This document shows positions 1 to 7,879 of a DNA stretch of 64,000 nt, piece by piece. The stretch is taken from assembly GCF_025665335.1 (NCBI RefSeq), contig NZ_CP106869.1, positions 1,514,501 through 1,578,500 of the forward strand. Reading direction: 5' to 3'. The notes under the pieces are model-generated. The model was not told the DNA's origin. It ran no database searches and saw only the letters and a list, made by a program, of their open reading frames with translations. Numbering within the stretch: position 1 is the first letter of the stretch; the number at the start of each line of letters is the position of its first letter. The translations under genes were made by a program, and so were the position numbers. This stretch comes from Xanthomonas sp. AM6 (GTDB lineage: Bacteria; Pseudomonadota; Gammaproteobacteria; Xanthomonadales; Xanthomonadaceae).

Positions 1-57
1 GGTCTGGTCCACGGGCTCGCGGCGCAGCGCGCGCAGCAGGCGGTCGTTCTTGAGCAT
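1..57 (-). CDS. hemE: Uroporphyrinogen decarboxylase, N-terminal fragment
   Basis: Only the first 19 codons are inside the window; the gene runs off the left edge. The peptide begins MLKNDRLLRALRREPVDQT, which matches the start of HemE (E. coli has LKNDRYLRALLRQPVD). HemE decarboxylates uroporphyrinogen III to coproporphyrinogen III in cytoplasmic haem synthesis. An AAGGA ribosome binding site lies just upstream and overlaps the stop codon of the WGR-domain gene, so the two are probably co-transcribed. Identification rests on this short but characteristic N-terminus. Confidence 0.85.
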   Translation of the reverse strand, partial: MLKNDRLLRALRREPVDQT

Positions 58-66
58 GGGGTTTCC

Positions 67-321
67 TTAGCGCGGGGCGTCGGCGCCGCGGGTGAACATG
101 ACCTGGAAGCCGCGCTTGAGTTGCGCATCGCGGGCTTTCTCGAAGGCGGCGTGGGCCTCGTCCTGCAGCAGGTACTGCTCGCGCTTGAGCTGCGCGCGGC
201 CGCCGATCTGGCCGCTTTCGCGCAGCAGTTCCCAGCCGCCGAACAGGTCCGGTTGCAGGGTCAGCTGGATGTAGCGCGGCGGCTCGTTGCCGCCGGGGCG
301 TTGCTGTAGGAAGACGCGCAT
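67..321 (-). CDS. WGR domain-containing small protein
   Basis: An 84-residue protein that is almost entirely one WGR domain: the WELLRESGQIGGRAQ segment carries the Trp and the glycine-rich turn of that family. WGR domains occur in PARPs and bacterial DNA-associated proteins and are thought to bind nucleic acid or DNA ends; standalone bacterial copies have no firmly known role. The ATG at 321 (MRVFLQQRPGG) was chosen because residues upstream of it in the longer open frame are low-complexity and look non-coding. The stop overlaps the hemE ribosome binding site, which suggests one transcript. Confidence 0.75.
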   Translation of the reverse strand: MRVFLQQRPGGNEPPRYIQLTLQPDLFGGWELLRESGQIGGRAQLKREQYLLQDEAHAAFEKARDAQLKRGFQVMFTRGADAPR

Positions 322-733
322 GCCGCCGATTGTACCGGTCGCAGGCCGTGGCGGCGTCGGCACCGGGCGCGCGTTATGGGGCGGGTAGGGAAGCCGGGAG
401 GACGTTTGTGCCGCGGTCGTCGGGCAGGCGCGGCGGCAGGCGGCTGGCGCGACGCGTGCATTTGCCGGCGCGCTGAACCCTGGACGACGCGCGAAGTCCC
501 GGGGCGGGCGCGTCCTGGCGCAGGCCTGCGCCCCGGGCGTCGTGCAGGCACGCGGGCATGCTGGCTGAGTGCACTGTGGGATGGACGTCAGTCCCGACGC
601 TGTCCGACGTCGTGAGGCCCACCACCTCGCTCGTCGCGACTGATGGCCCGAGGCCACCCGGACTCGCTCCCACAGGGACTTGCGGCGAGCCGGCCACCGA
701 GGGCAGATGGATGCCTCGGCGCGGCGGGCTGCG
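322..733. other. Intergenic region with a decayed REP-like inverted repeat
   Basis: No convincing gene is seen in these 412 bases. Around 574-675 there are two opposed, degenerate copies of the xanthomonad REP-like arm: CTGTGGGATGGACGTCAGTC on the left, and GTCGCGACTGATGG followed by CTCGCTCCCACAG on the right. They resemble the intact element at 6384-6454. The rest is featureless GC-rich sequence between the aroB end and the WGR gene start. Confidence 0.5.
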
Positions 734-1855
734 CTACGCCGCCTGCACCGCGGCCTCCAGCACCGCCAGCACCGCCGCCTCGTCCACGTCCGGCACCACT
801 TCGGCCTGGCCGATGCCGCGCCACAGCACCAGCCGCAGGCGCCCGGCGAGGTTCTTCTTGTCCAGCCGCATCCGCGCCAGCAGCGCCTGCGGCGCGAGGC
901 CGGCCGGCAGCGCGGTGGGCAGGCCGAAGTCGGCCAGCAGCGCGCGCAGCCGTTCGCCGTCCTGCGCGCCGGCCATGCCCAGCTGCGCCGACAGGTCGGC
1001 CGCCAGCACCATGCCCACCGCCACCGCTTCGCCGTGGTTGAGGTTGTCGTTGCCCGGCGCGCCGTAACCCTGTTCGGTCTCGATCGCGTGGCCGAAGGTG
1101 TGGCCGAGGTTGAGCAGGGCGCGTTCGCCCTTCTCCAGCGGGTCGCGGGCCACGATCTCGGCCTTGTGCTCGCAGCTGCGCGCGATCGCCTGCGCCAGCG
1201 CGGCCGGCTCGGCGGCCAGCAGCGCGTGGCGTTCGGCGTGCAGCCATTCGAAGAACAGCGGGTCGCGGATCGCGCCGTACTTGATCACCTCGGCCAGGCC
1301 GGCGCGCAGTTCGCGCGGCGGCAGGCTGCGCAGCGTGGCGGTGTCGGCCAGCACCGCGCGCGGCGGGTGGAACGCGCCGACCAGGTTCTTGCCCTGGGCG
1401 ATGTCCACCGCGGTCTTGCCGCCGACCGAGGAATCGACCATCGCCAGCAGCGTGGTCGGCAGTTGCACGCAGTCCACCCCGCGCATCCAGCAGGCGGCGG
1501 CGAAGCCGGCCAGGTCGCCGACCACGCCGCCGCCAAGCGCCAGCACGCAGGCGTCGCGGGTGGCGCCGAGCTCGGCCAGCGCGGTGATCGCCGCGCCGAA
1601 GCTGTCCAGGGTCTTGGACGCCTCGCCGGCCGGGATCACCAGCGCGCCGATCGTCAGCTCCGGGCGCGCGGCCAGCAGCGCGCCGCGCAGTTGCGCGGCG
1701 TACCGCGGGGCGACGTTGCTGTCGCTGAGCAGCAGCACGTGGCGGCCGCGCACGTGCTCGGCCAGGCGCACGCCGTCGTCGAGCAGGCCCGGGCCGATGT
1801 GGATGGAGTAGGCCGGGTCGCCATCGACCTGGACGGTACGCAGGGAAACAGTCAT
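734..1855 (-). CDS. aroB: 3-dehydroquinate synthase
   Basis: A 373-residue cytoplasmic enzyme that converts DAHP to 3-dehydroquinate, the second step of the shikimate pathway, using NAD and a divalent metal. It carries the family signatures [31 protein letters not shown] and the metal-binding [12 protein letters not shown]. Length fits the family. The ATG at 1855 was chosen because it overlaps the aroK stop in an ATGA arrangement, so aroK and aroB are translationally coupled as in many gammaproteobacteria. An in-frame extension upstream would only add eight residues inside aroK. Confidence 0.95.
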   Translation of the reverse strand: MTVSLRTVQVDGDPAYSIHIGPGLLDDGVRLAEHVRGRHVLLLSDSNVAPRYAAQLRGALLAARPELTIGALVIPAGEASKTLDSFGAAITALAELGATRDACVLALGGGVVGDLAGFAAACWMRGVDCVQLPTTLLAMVDSSVGGKTAVDIAQGKNLVGAFHPPRAVLADTATLRSLPPRELRAGLAEVIKYGAIRDPLFFEWLHAERHALLAAEPAALAQAIARSCEHKAEIVARDPLEKGERALLNLGHTFGHAIETEQGYGAPGNDNLNHGEAVAVGMVLAADLSAQLGMAGAQDGERLRALLADFGLPTALPAGLAPQALLARMRLDKKNLAGRLRLVLWRGIGQAEVVPDVDEAAVLAVLEAAVQAA

Positions 1856-2394
1856 GCAGTGGGTTCCGGAAGCTTCCACGACGCGGCCAGGCGCACGACC
1901 AGCTGCGCGGTGGCCTCGGCGGGATTGAGGTGGTCGGTGTCCAGGATCAGGTCGGCGACCTCGCGGTACAGCGGCTCGCGCACCGCGTGCAGCGCGTGCA
2001 GCACCTGTTCGCGGTCGCCGCGCTGCAGCAGCGGGCGGCTGCGGTCGCGCTGCAGGCGCTGCAGCTGCGAGGCCACGCTGACCCGCAGGTACACCACGAA
2101 GCCGTGCTCGCGCATCTCGCGGCGGCTGTCGGCGTCGAGCACCGCGCCGCCGCCGGTGGAGATGAGGTGGCCGGGCGTGCTCAGCACGCTTGCCAGCACC
2201 GCGCGTTCGTGTTCGCGGAAGCCGGCTTCGCCGGCGTGCTCGAACAGCGAGGCGATGCTCGCGCCGGTGCGCTCGACGATGGCCTGGTCGCTATCGACGA
2301 AGGCGAGGCTGAAGCGCTCGGCCAGGCGCCGGCCGATGACGCTCTTGCCGGCTCCCATCGGGCCGACCAGCACGAGATTGGGGGCGGGATTCAT
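1852..2394 (-). CDS. aroK: Shikimate kinase
   Basis: A 180-residue P-loop kinase that phosphorylates shikimate to shikimate-3-phosphate. The Walker A loop GPMGAGKS is at residues 11-18. FVDSDQ supplies the shikimate-binding Asp region and STGGGAV the conserved glycine-rich substrate loop; a lid segment with DRSRPLL follows. It precedes aroB with a 4-base overlap. Short length and the single kinase domain are typical of AroK/AroL; AroK is favoured because of the aroKB arrangement. Confidence 0.95.
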   Translation of the reverse strand: MNPAPNLVLVGPMGAGKSVIGRRLAERFSLAFVDSDQAIVERTGASIASLFEHAGEAGFREHERAVLASVLSTPGHLISTGGGAVLDADSRREMREHGFVVYLRVSVASQLQRLQRDRSRPLLQRGDREQVLHALHAVREPLYREVADLILDTDHLNPAEATAQLVVRLAASWKLPEPTA

Positions 2395-2503
2395 CCGTCG
2401 ATGCTAGCAGACGCGCCCGCGGCGCAGGCCGGCCGCGGCGGCGCGTGCGTCGCGCCGCGCATGGCGCGACAATGGCGGCATCGTCCGCCGAGTGCCTTGC
2501 GCC

Positions 2504-3103
2504 ATGCCCGATCTCTACGCCGAAGCCCTGTCCACGTTCGCCGAGCTGTTCGCCGAGGCGCGCGACAGCGACGAGGCCGAATACAACGCGATGGTCGTCG
2601 CCTCGGCGACGCTGGAGGCGCGGCCGTCCTCGCGGGTGGTGCTGCTGAAGGCCTACGACGCGCGTGGCTTCGTGTTCTACACCCACCTGGACAGCCAGAA
2701 GGGCCGCGAACTGCAGGCCAACCCGCAGGCCTCGCTGCTGTTCCTGTGGCGGCGCATGCGCGAGGACGGCGTGCAGGTGCGCATCGACGGCGAGGTGCAG
2801 CTGGTGGCCGCGGCCGAGGCCGATGCGTACTTCGCCTCGCGCCCGCGCATGAGCCAGATCGGCGCGTGGGCCTCGGCGCAGTCGCGCACCCTGCAGTCGC
2901 GCGAGGAGTTCGAGGAGCGCGTGGCCAAGGCCGAGGCCAGCTTCGAGGGCCGCGAGGTGCCGCGCCCGGAGGGCTGGAGCGGCTTCCGCGTGGTGCCGCG
3001 CAGCTTCGAGTTCTGGTACGGCGGCAAGTTCCGCCTGCACGAGCGCTGGCGCTACGACGCCGACCCCGCCGGCCATTGGTCCAAGCGGATGCTGTTCCCG
3101 TGA
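2504..3103 (+). CDS. pdxH: Pyridoxamine/pyridoxine 5'-phosphate oxidase
   Basis: A 199-residue FMN flavoprotein that oxidises pyridoxine or pyridoxamine 5'-phosphate to PLP. Characteristic stretches are [18 protein letters not shown] (FMN contact), the [13 protein letters not shown] segment and a C-terminal RLHERWRY...W; all match PdxH. The start is taken at MPDLYAEAL; four further in-frame residues upstream are possible. A GACAAT hexamer at 2468-2473 could be its -10. Its TGA overlaps the GTG start of the acetyltransferase gene, so the two are coupled. Confidence 0.93.
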   Translation: MPDLYAEALSTFAELFAEARDSDEAEYNAMVVASATLEARPSSRVVLLKAYDARGFVFYTHLDSQKGRELQANPQASLLFLWRRMREDGVQVRIDGEVQLVAAAEADAYFASRPRMSQIGAWASAQSRTLQSREEFEERVAKAEASFEGREVPRPEGWSGFRVVPRSFEFWYGGKFRLHERWRYDADPAGHWSKRMLFP

Positions 3104-3552
3104 GCGAGGCCTTCTCGGTCCGCCCCGCCGGTGCCGCCGACCTGCGCGCCTGGGCGGCGCTGCGCGAGGCCTTGTGGCCGGACGAGAGCGACGCGTTCGG
3201 CGGCGTGGCCGAAGCGCTGCAGCGCGAGGACGGGGCCAACTTCCTGGCCTTCGCCGCCGACGGCCAGGCGATCGGCTTCGCCGACGCCACCTTGCGCCAG
3301 GACTACGTCAACGGCACCGACAGTTCGCCGGTGGGCTTCCTGGAAGGCTGGTACGTGGTGCCGGCGTGGCGCGGCCGCGGGGTCGGCCGCGCGTTGTTGC
3401 GCCACGTGCTGGAGTGGACCCGCGCGCAGGGCTGCACCGAACTGGCCTCCGATGCGTTGATCGACGACGCCGCGGCGCAGGCCGCGCACCGCGCCTGCGG
3501 CTTCGAGGAAACCGAGCGCGTGGTGTACTTCCGCATGCCGGTGGCGGACTGA
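3100..3552 (+). CDS. Aminoglycoside 6'-N-acetyltransferase-like GNAT protein
   Basis: A 150-residue GNAT-fold acetyltransferase. The region [19 protein letters not shown], the acetyl-CoA pyrophosphate loop [10 protein letters not shown] and the tail [15 protein letters not shown] are, from memory, almost the same as in the AAC(6')-Iz family of Stenotrophomonas, which acetylates the 6'-amino group of kanamycin-type aminoglycosides. The GTG start overlaps the pdxH stop (GTGA), giving full length without extension. It sits inside a metabolic operon, not near mobile DNA, so it looks intrinsic. The natural substrate and any resistance effect are inference. Confidence 0.82.
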   Translation: MSEAFSVRPAGAADLRAWAALREALWPDESDAFGGVAEALQREDGANFLAFAADGQAIGFADATLRQDYVNGTDSSPVGFLEGWYVVPAWRGRGVGRALLRHVLEWTRAQGCTELASDALIDDAAAQAAHRACGFEETERVVYFRMPVAD

Positions 3553-3553
3553 G

Positions 3554-4345
3554 ATGGGCCCGCGGCGCATCGTCTGCCTGACCGAGGAACCCACCGAGAC
3601 GCTGTACGCGCTCGGCGAGCAGGACCGCATCGTCGGCATCAGCGGCTTCACCGTGCGCCCGCCGCAGGCGCGCCGCGACAAGCCCAAGGTCAGCGCCTTC
3701 ACCAGCGCCAAGATCGGCGAGATCCTGAAGCTGCAGCCGGACCTGGCGATCGGCTTTTCCGACATCCAGGCCGAGATCGCCGCCGAGCTGGTGCGCAACG
3801 GCGTGGAGGTGTGGATCGCCAACCACCGCAGCGTCGACGGCATTCTCGACTACGTGCGCCGGCTCGGCGCGCTGGTCGGCGCCGGCGCGCGCGCCGCGGC
3901 CTATGCGGACGAGCTCGAACGGGGGCTGGCCGCCGTCGCCGCGCAGGCCGGGACGCTGCCGCGGCGGCCGAAGGTGTATTTCGAGGAATGGGACGAGCCG
4001 ATCATCACCGGCATCCGCTGGGTCGCCGAACTGGTGCGCATCGCCGGCGGCGACGACGTGTTTCCGGAGCTGTCGGCCGAGCCGCTGGCCAAGGCGCGGA
4101 TCCTGGCCAACGGCGACGAAGTGGTGCGGCGCGCGCCGGACATCATCCTCGGCTCGTGGTGCGGCAAGCGCTTCCGCCCCGAGCGCGTGGCCGCGCGGCC
4201 GGGCTGGGCGGCGATCCCGGCGGTGCGCGACGGCCAGCTGTTCGAGATCAAGTCGCCGTTGATCCTGCAGCCGGGCCCGGCCGCCCTGACCGACGGTGTG
4301 CGCGCCATCGCCGCCATCGTGCAGGCCTGGGCGCAGCGGCAGTAG
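3554..4345 (+). CDS. Cobalamin/iron-type periplasmic-binding-protein-like protein lacking a signal peptide
   Basis: A 263-residue protein of the BtuF/FhuD-like class III substrate-binding fold: an N-terminal RIVCLTEEPTETLYALG, a middle GEILKLQPDLAIGFSDIQ and a C-terminal lobe with GDDVFPELS and RPGWAAIPAVRDGQLFEI. Such proteins normally capture vitamin B12 or ferric chelates for an ABC importer. This one starts directly at the fold with no signal peptide and no permease or ATPase genes adjacent, so it may act in the cytoplasm or be mis-started. The ATG is one base after the acetyltransferase stop, indicating the same operon. Confidence 0.75.
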   Translation: MGPRRIVCLTEEPTETLYALGEQDRIVGISGFTVRPPQARRDKPKVSAFTSAKIGEILKLQPDLAIGFSDIQAEIAAELVRNGVEVWIANHRSVDGILDYVRRLGALVGAGARAAAYADELERGLAAVAAQAGTLPRRPKVYFEEWDEPIITGIRWVAELVRIAGGDDVFPELSAEPLAKARILANGDEVVRRAPDIILGSWCGKRFRPERVAARPGWAAIPAVRDGQLFEIKSPLILQPGPAALTDGVRAIAAIVQAWAQRQ

Positions 4346-4373
4346 CCGCCGGCGCTAGCGCGGCGCCGGCGGC
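4345..4373. terminator. Hairpin in the convergent junction of two genes
   Basis: A perfect 11-base inverted repeat (GCCGCCGGCGC, loop TAGCGCG, then its complement) spans the stop codons of the plus-strand binding-protein gene and the minus-strand MFS gene, which are only nine bases apart. There is no clear T tract on either side, so it may serve as an mRNA-end-protecting hairpin rather than a strong intrinsic terminator. Confidence 0.5.
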
Positions 4374-5767
4374 TGGGTGCGGCCGGCGATGCCGAAGCCC
4401 AGCAGCGCCAGCAGTGCGGCCACGGCGAAGGTGGACAGGTACGCCGCGAGCACCGACTGCGCCAGCAGCGCCGCGAACAGCGAGCCGCCGACCGCCAGCG
4501 TGGTCGCCACCGCGAGCGCCTCGCTCAACTGCAGCGCCGAGCTGTTCGCGCCCTGCTGCGCCGGCGGCGACAGGGTCAGGGTCAGCACCGACAGGGTCGG
4601 GTAGATCAGGCCCATGCCCAGGCCGGTGGCGGTCCAGCCGCCGATCGCCACCGCGGCGGGGACCGCCGGCAGCAACGCCAGCGCGGTGGCCGCGATGCCC
4701 AGCGTCATCAGCGCGCCGCCCACGCGCAAGCGGCGCACGCGCGTGCCGTCGCGGCCGTAGTGGCCCTGGTACCAGGAGCCGGCGAACCAGCCCAGCGCGC
4801 CGGCGCTCAGCGCCACGCCGGCCCAGGTCGGCGACAGGCCGCGCTCGCGCGACAGCAGCAGCGGCAGGAACGCCTCGCAGCCGAAGAACGCCGAGCCGGC
4901 GATGCCGCGCAGCGCGATCACGCTGGGCAGCCCGCGCGCGGCGCGCAGGCTGCCGCGCGGCAGCAACCGCCACGCGCAGGCCAGCAGCAGCGCCAGCGCC
5001 GGCAGCACCGTGGCCGCCGCCGCGGCGCCGCGTTGCTGGCCGCCCAGATACAGCAGGCAGACCCCGGCCGCCGCGCCGACCGACCACAGCAGCGGCGCGG
5101 AACTCGAGCGCGCCGGCGCGGCGGCCTGCGGCAGGCGCCGCAGCGACGGCAGCAACAGCGCCGCCGACGGCAGCGCCAGCAGCGGGACCGCCAGGAACAC
5201 CCAGCGCCAGCCGACGTGCTCGACGATCAGGCCGCTGACGCTCGGCCCGATCAGCGACGGCACCACCCAGCCGGCCGAGAACGCGGCGAAGATGCGCGGC
5301 CGCAGCGCCTGCGGATACAGGCGCGCGACCAGCACGTACAGCGCCACCGAGATCGCGCCGGCGCCCAGGCCCTGCACCAGCCGTCCGGCCAGCAGCATCG
5401 GCATCGACGCCGCCAGCCCGGCCAGCAGCAGGCCAAGCACGAAGCACGCCAGGCCCGCCCACAGCGGCGCCGCCGGGCCGCGCAGGTCGCTCCAGCGCCC
5501 GGCCACGGTCATGCCGATCACGCTGGTGGCCAGGGTGCCGCCGAACGCCAGCGCGTACAGCCGCAGCCCGTCCAGTTCGCGCGCCACGGTCGGCATCGCG
5601 GTGGCCACCGCCAGCGCCTCGAAGGCGACCAGCGACACCAGCGCGACCATGCCCAGCGTGGTGGCGCGGTAGCGCGGGGCCAGCACCGAATCGGCAACGG
5701 ATGCGGCCGGCGGCGTCTGCACGGCGGTGTCGCGGTGCTGGCGGAGGGGTGGCGCGGCGTCGGTCAT
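4355..5767 (-). CDS. MFS multidrug-type exporter, predicted SoxR target
   Basis: A 470-residue inner-membrane transporter of the major facilitator superfamily with about 14 hydrophobic segments (DHA2-like). It includes an AGRWSDLRGP loop after TM2 and an AGRLVQGLGAGAI motif in TM4. It probably uses proton motive force to export drugs or redox-active compounds; the substrate is not evident. The ATG at 5767 (MTDAAPPL) has AAGG seven bases upstream; an alternative ATG lies ten codons earlier. The gene is divergent from soxR. The intervening region has a 19-base-spaced promoter with a SoxR operator oriented toward this gene, so induction by redox-cycling agents is likely. Confidence 0.85.
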   Translation of the reverse strand: MTDAAPPLRQHRDTAVQTPPAASVADSVLAPRYRATTLGMVALVSLVAFEALAVATAMPTVARELDGLRLYALAFGGTLATSVIGMTVAGRWSDLRGPAAPLWAGLACFVLGLLLAGLAASMPMLLAGRLVQGLGAGAISVALYVLVARLYPQALRPRIFAAFSAGWVVPSLIGPSVSGLIVEHVGWRWVFLAVPLLALPSAALLLPSLRRLPQAAAPARSSSAPLLWSVGAAAGVCLLYLGGQQRGAAAAATVLPALALLLACAWRLLPRGSLRAARGLPSVIALRGIAGSAFFGCEAFLPLLLSRERGLSPTWAGVALSAGALGWFAGSWYQGHYGRDGTRVRRLRVGGALMTLGIAATALALLPAVPAAVAIGGWTATGLGMGLIYPTLSVLTLTLSPPAQQGANSSALQLSEALAVATTLAVGGSLFAALLAQSVLAAYLSTFAVAALLALLGFGIAGRTQPPAPR

Positions 5768-5832
5768 TTCAGGGCCTTGTGCGAAGGAGGCAAGCATCCG
5801 GCGGCTGCTTGCGTGGCAGGGAGCGGGCGCGC

Positions 5833-5863
5833 AGCATGCAACCTCAACCGGACTCGAGGTCAA
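5833..5863 (-). promoter_or_regulatory. SoxR-dependent promoter and operator
   Basis: Read on the minus strand there is TTGACC at 5863-5858, a 19-base spacer and CATGCT at 5838-5833. The spacer holds the near-palindrome CCTCGAGTCCGGTTGAGG (5859-5842), which closely resembles the soxbox of enteric soxS (CCTCAAGTTAACTTGAGG). An overlong 19-base spacer with the box inside is the hallmark of MerR-family redox promoters. It points toward the MFS gene. The plus-strand GAGG of the same box also lies seven bases before the soxR ATG and may serve as its ribosome binding site. Confidence 0.82.
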
Positions 5864-5866
5864 GCG

Positions 5867-6304
5867 ATGCACGAGGAACTGAGCGTGGGGCAGGTCGCCC
5901 AACGCAGCGGGGTAGCGGTCTCCGCGCTGCACTTCTACGAGAAGAAGGGCCTGATCCGCAGCCTGCGCACTGCCGGCAACCAGCGCCGCTATGCGCGCGA
6001 CGTGCTGCGCCGGCTGGCGGTGATCCGCGTCGCGCAGCGCGTCGGCATGCCGCTGGAGAGCATCAAGGCCGCGTTCGCGCAGCTGCCCGATGCGCGCACG
6101 CCCACGCGTGCGGAGTGGGCGCGGATGTCGGCGGCCTGGCGCCAGGAACTGGACGCGCGCATCCTGCAGCTGACCCAGTTGCGCCACCAGCTCACCGACT
6201 GCATCGGCTGCGGCTGCCTGTCGCTGCGCCGCTGCCGGCTGAGCAATCCCGCCGATGCGCTGGGCGCGCAAGGCAACGGGCCGCAACACTGGTCGCCACG
6301 CTGA
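5867..6304 (+). CDS. soxR: Redox-sensitive transcriptional activator SoxR
   Basis: A 145-residue MerR-family regulator. An N-terminal winged helix (SVGQVAQRSGVAVSALHFYE) recognises DNA, and a dimerisation helix follows. The [2Fe-2S] cluster cysteines C112, C115, C117 and C123 have the exact C-x2-C-x-C-x5-C spacing of E. coli SoxR. Oxidation of the cluster by redox-cycling compounds activates transcription from long-spacer promoters. No soxS is seen; the divergent MFS exporter with its soxbox is the evident direct target, as in pseudomonads, where SoxR controls exporters rather than SoxS. Confidence 0.95.
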   Translation: MHEELSVGQVAQRSGVAVSALHFYEKKGLIRSLRTAGNQRRYARDVLRRLAVIRVAQRVGMPLESIKAAFAQLPDARTPTRAEWARMSAAWRQELDARILQLTQLRHQLTDCIGCGCLSLRRCRLSNPADALGAQGNGPQHWSPR

Positions 6305-6383
6305 GGATGGGCCGCGGCCAGCACAGCCGAAGCCGCTGCAATGGATGCTTGGTCGTGCGGCCGCTGCAGTCGGCGCGATGCCG

Positions 6384-6454
6384 GTGTGGGAGCGACCTCA
6401 GTCGCGACGGGTGTCGCCGATCGTCCCGCGTCGCGACTGAAGCCGCTCCCACAC
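6384..6454. repeat. REP-like inverted repeat
   Basis: Two opposed arms, GTGTGGGAGCGACCTCAGTC on the left and GACTGAAGCCGCTCCCACAC on the right, flank about 30 bases. It lies between convergent soxR and the DUF4426 gene. Related arms recur at 574-675, 42124-42247, 44591-44615 and 47341-47403. The long stem could stabilise or terminate both transcripts. Confidence 0.8.
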
Positions 6455-6478
6455 GTGCGGATGGGCAACCGGAGAGCG

Positions 6479-6934
6479 CTAGAAGGTCCGGCTGAAGCGC
6501 ACCGCGCCCGCGCCGTCGGCGCTGCGCACGTCCACCGTGAAATTCAGCTGGTCGTGCGCGCTGACGCGGACGGTGCCGACGTAGTCGGTATAGGCGTCGG
6601 TCACCGCGTCGCGGAAGGCGATGTCCTGGCGGCGGCCGCTGAGGTCGCTGGCGCTGCCGGCCACGCGGCCGCTGGCCGGCAGTTCCTCGCCGCCCTGCAC
6701 GCGGCGCAGCGCGACCATCACCAGCGCGGTGTCGGCGGAGCGTTCGATGCCGTAGCGTCGCGCCACCTGCTCGCTCATCGCCAGCGTCGGCAGCGCGTTG
6801 TAGTGCACGCGCAGCGCGCCGAAATCGGCCTGTGCCGGCGCGGGCGCCAGCACGGCGGCCGGGCGTGGGGTTTCCTGCGCCGAGCAGGCGGCCAGGGCGA
6901 GGCAGAGCAGCATGGCGACAGGCAGGCGGCGCAT
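6479..6934 (-). CDS. DUF4426 family lipoprotein
   Basis: A 151-residue predicted lipoprotein. The signal peptide MRRLPVAMLLCLALAAC ends in the lipobox LAAC. The mature part begins with an Ala/Pro-rich linker, then a beta-rich domain containing VHYNALPT and YTDYVGTVRVSAHDQLNFTVDV, typical of DUF4426. Members are commonly found beside proC and yggS next to pilT in Pseudomonas and xanthomonads, as here. Function is unknown. It starts 15 bases after the proC stop, so it is probably the last gene of a yggS-proC-DUF4426 operon. Confidence 0.8.
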   Translation of the reverse strand: MRRLPVAMLLCLALAACSAQETPRPAAVLAPAPAQADFGALRVHYNALPTLAMSEQVARRYGIERSADTALVMVALRRVQGGEELPASGRVAGSASDLSGRRQDIAFRDAVTDAYTDYVGTVRVSAHDQLNFTVDVRSADGAGAVRFSRTF

Positions 6935-6949
6935 CGGTGGCTCCCGGGG

Positions 6950-7804
6950 TCAGTCGTTGGCGGCGGACAGCGCGCGGCCGCGCGCGGCGGCGGCGGCGAT
7001 GGCGGCGCCGGTCAGCGTTTCGAAGCCGCCGGCCTGGAAGGTCTCGATCGCGGCCTGGGTGGTGCCGTTGGGCGAGGTCACGCGTCGCCGCAGTTCGCTC
7101 GGCGCCTCGCCCGATTCGGTGAGCATGCGCGCCGCGCCGAGCACGGTCTGCAGCACCAGCGTGCGCGCCGCCGCGGCCGGCAGGCCTTGGGCGATGCCGG
7201 CCGCTTCCATCGCCTCGGCGAGCAGGAACACGTAGGCCGGGCCGCTGCCGGAGACCGCGGTGACCGCGTCGATCAGCGCCTCGTCCTCGACCCAGACGGT
7301 GACCCCCGCGGCGGCCAGCAGCTGCTCGGCCTGGCGCCGCTGCGCGGCGCTGGCCTGCGCGTTGGCGAACAGGCCGGTGACGCCGGCGCCGAGCAGCGCC
7401 GGCGTGTTCGGCATCGCCCGCACCAGCGCATGGCCACCGCCCAGCCAGCGGTCGAGCTGGCCGGCGCTGATGCCGGCGGCGATGGACAGCAGCAGCGGCC
7501 GCTGCGCCTGGGCCAGCGCGGCCAGGCCGTCGCACACGCTGCGCAGCACCTGCGGCTTGACCGCGAACAGCCACAGCGCCGCGCCGTCGGCCGCGTCCGC
7601 CGCGTCGGCGACGGCGCGCACGCCGTAGTCCGCGACCAGCGCCTCGCGCAGCGCCTGCACCGGCTCGGCCACGCGGATCGTGTCCGGCGCAACGCCCTGG
7701 CGGACCAGTCCGGCGATCAGGCTGCGCGCCATGTTGCCGCCGCCGATGAAGGCGATGGTGTGGCCGGGACTCGGGACGGGGGACTCGGGGCTCGGTGAGG
7801 TCAT
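6950..7804 (-). CDS. proC: Pyrroline-5-carboxylate reductase
   Basis: A 284-residue cytoplasmic enzyme for the last step of proline synthesis, NAD(P)H reduction of pyrroline-5-carboxylate. The Rossmann motif IAFIGGGNMARSLI, AVKPQVL, RAMPNTPALLGAG, and the substrate-binding VSGSGPAYVFLL and VTSPNGTTQAAI are all present. The first 14 residues (MTSPSPESPVPSPG) are encoded by a copy of the GGGACTCGGG repeat seen between genes nearby; they precede the usual ProC start region and look like a repeat-derived extension. No good ribosome binding site is seen before the ATG at 7804. Confidence 0.94.
   Translation of the reverse strand: MTSPSPESPVPSPGHTIAFIGGGNMARSLIAGLVRQGVAPDTIRVAEPVQALREALVADYGVRAVADAADAADGAALWLFAVKPQVLRSVCDGLAALAQAQRPLLLSIAAGISAGQLDRWLGGGHALVRAMPNTPALLGAGVTGLFANAQASAAQRRQAEQLLAAAGVTVWVEDEALIDAVTAVSGSGPAYVFLLAEAMEAAGIAQGLPAAAARTLVLQTVLGAARMLTESGEAPSELRRRVTSPNGTTQAAIETFQAGGFETLTGAAIAAAAARGRALSAAND
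7764..7795. repeat. GGGACTCGGG-type repeat inside the proC 5' end
   Basis: Tandem copies of a GGGACTCGG unit, a variant of the GGGATTCGGGATT units seen at 9698-9788, 43940-43968, 47239-47262, 47532-47563 and 50029-50107. Here it is translated as the Ser/Pro-rich N-terminus of ProC. A further copy (GGGTTCCGGGTCTCGGG) at 7884-7900 encodes the last residues of YggS. Confidence 0.6.
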
Positions 7805-7879
7805 GGCGGCCGGCGGCTACGGGGAATGGGAAACGCACGATAGCAACTGCGCGAGCGATGGAGGCCCCGCCGCCCGCCC

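Noticed and set aside
3100-3552. Recent horizontal acquisition of the aminoglycoside acetyltransferase.
   Set aside because: It is coupled by overlap to pdxH, has the same base composition, and no mobile element or integron site is nearby.
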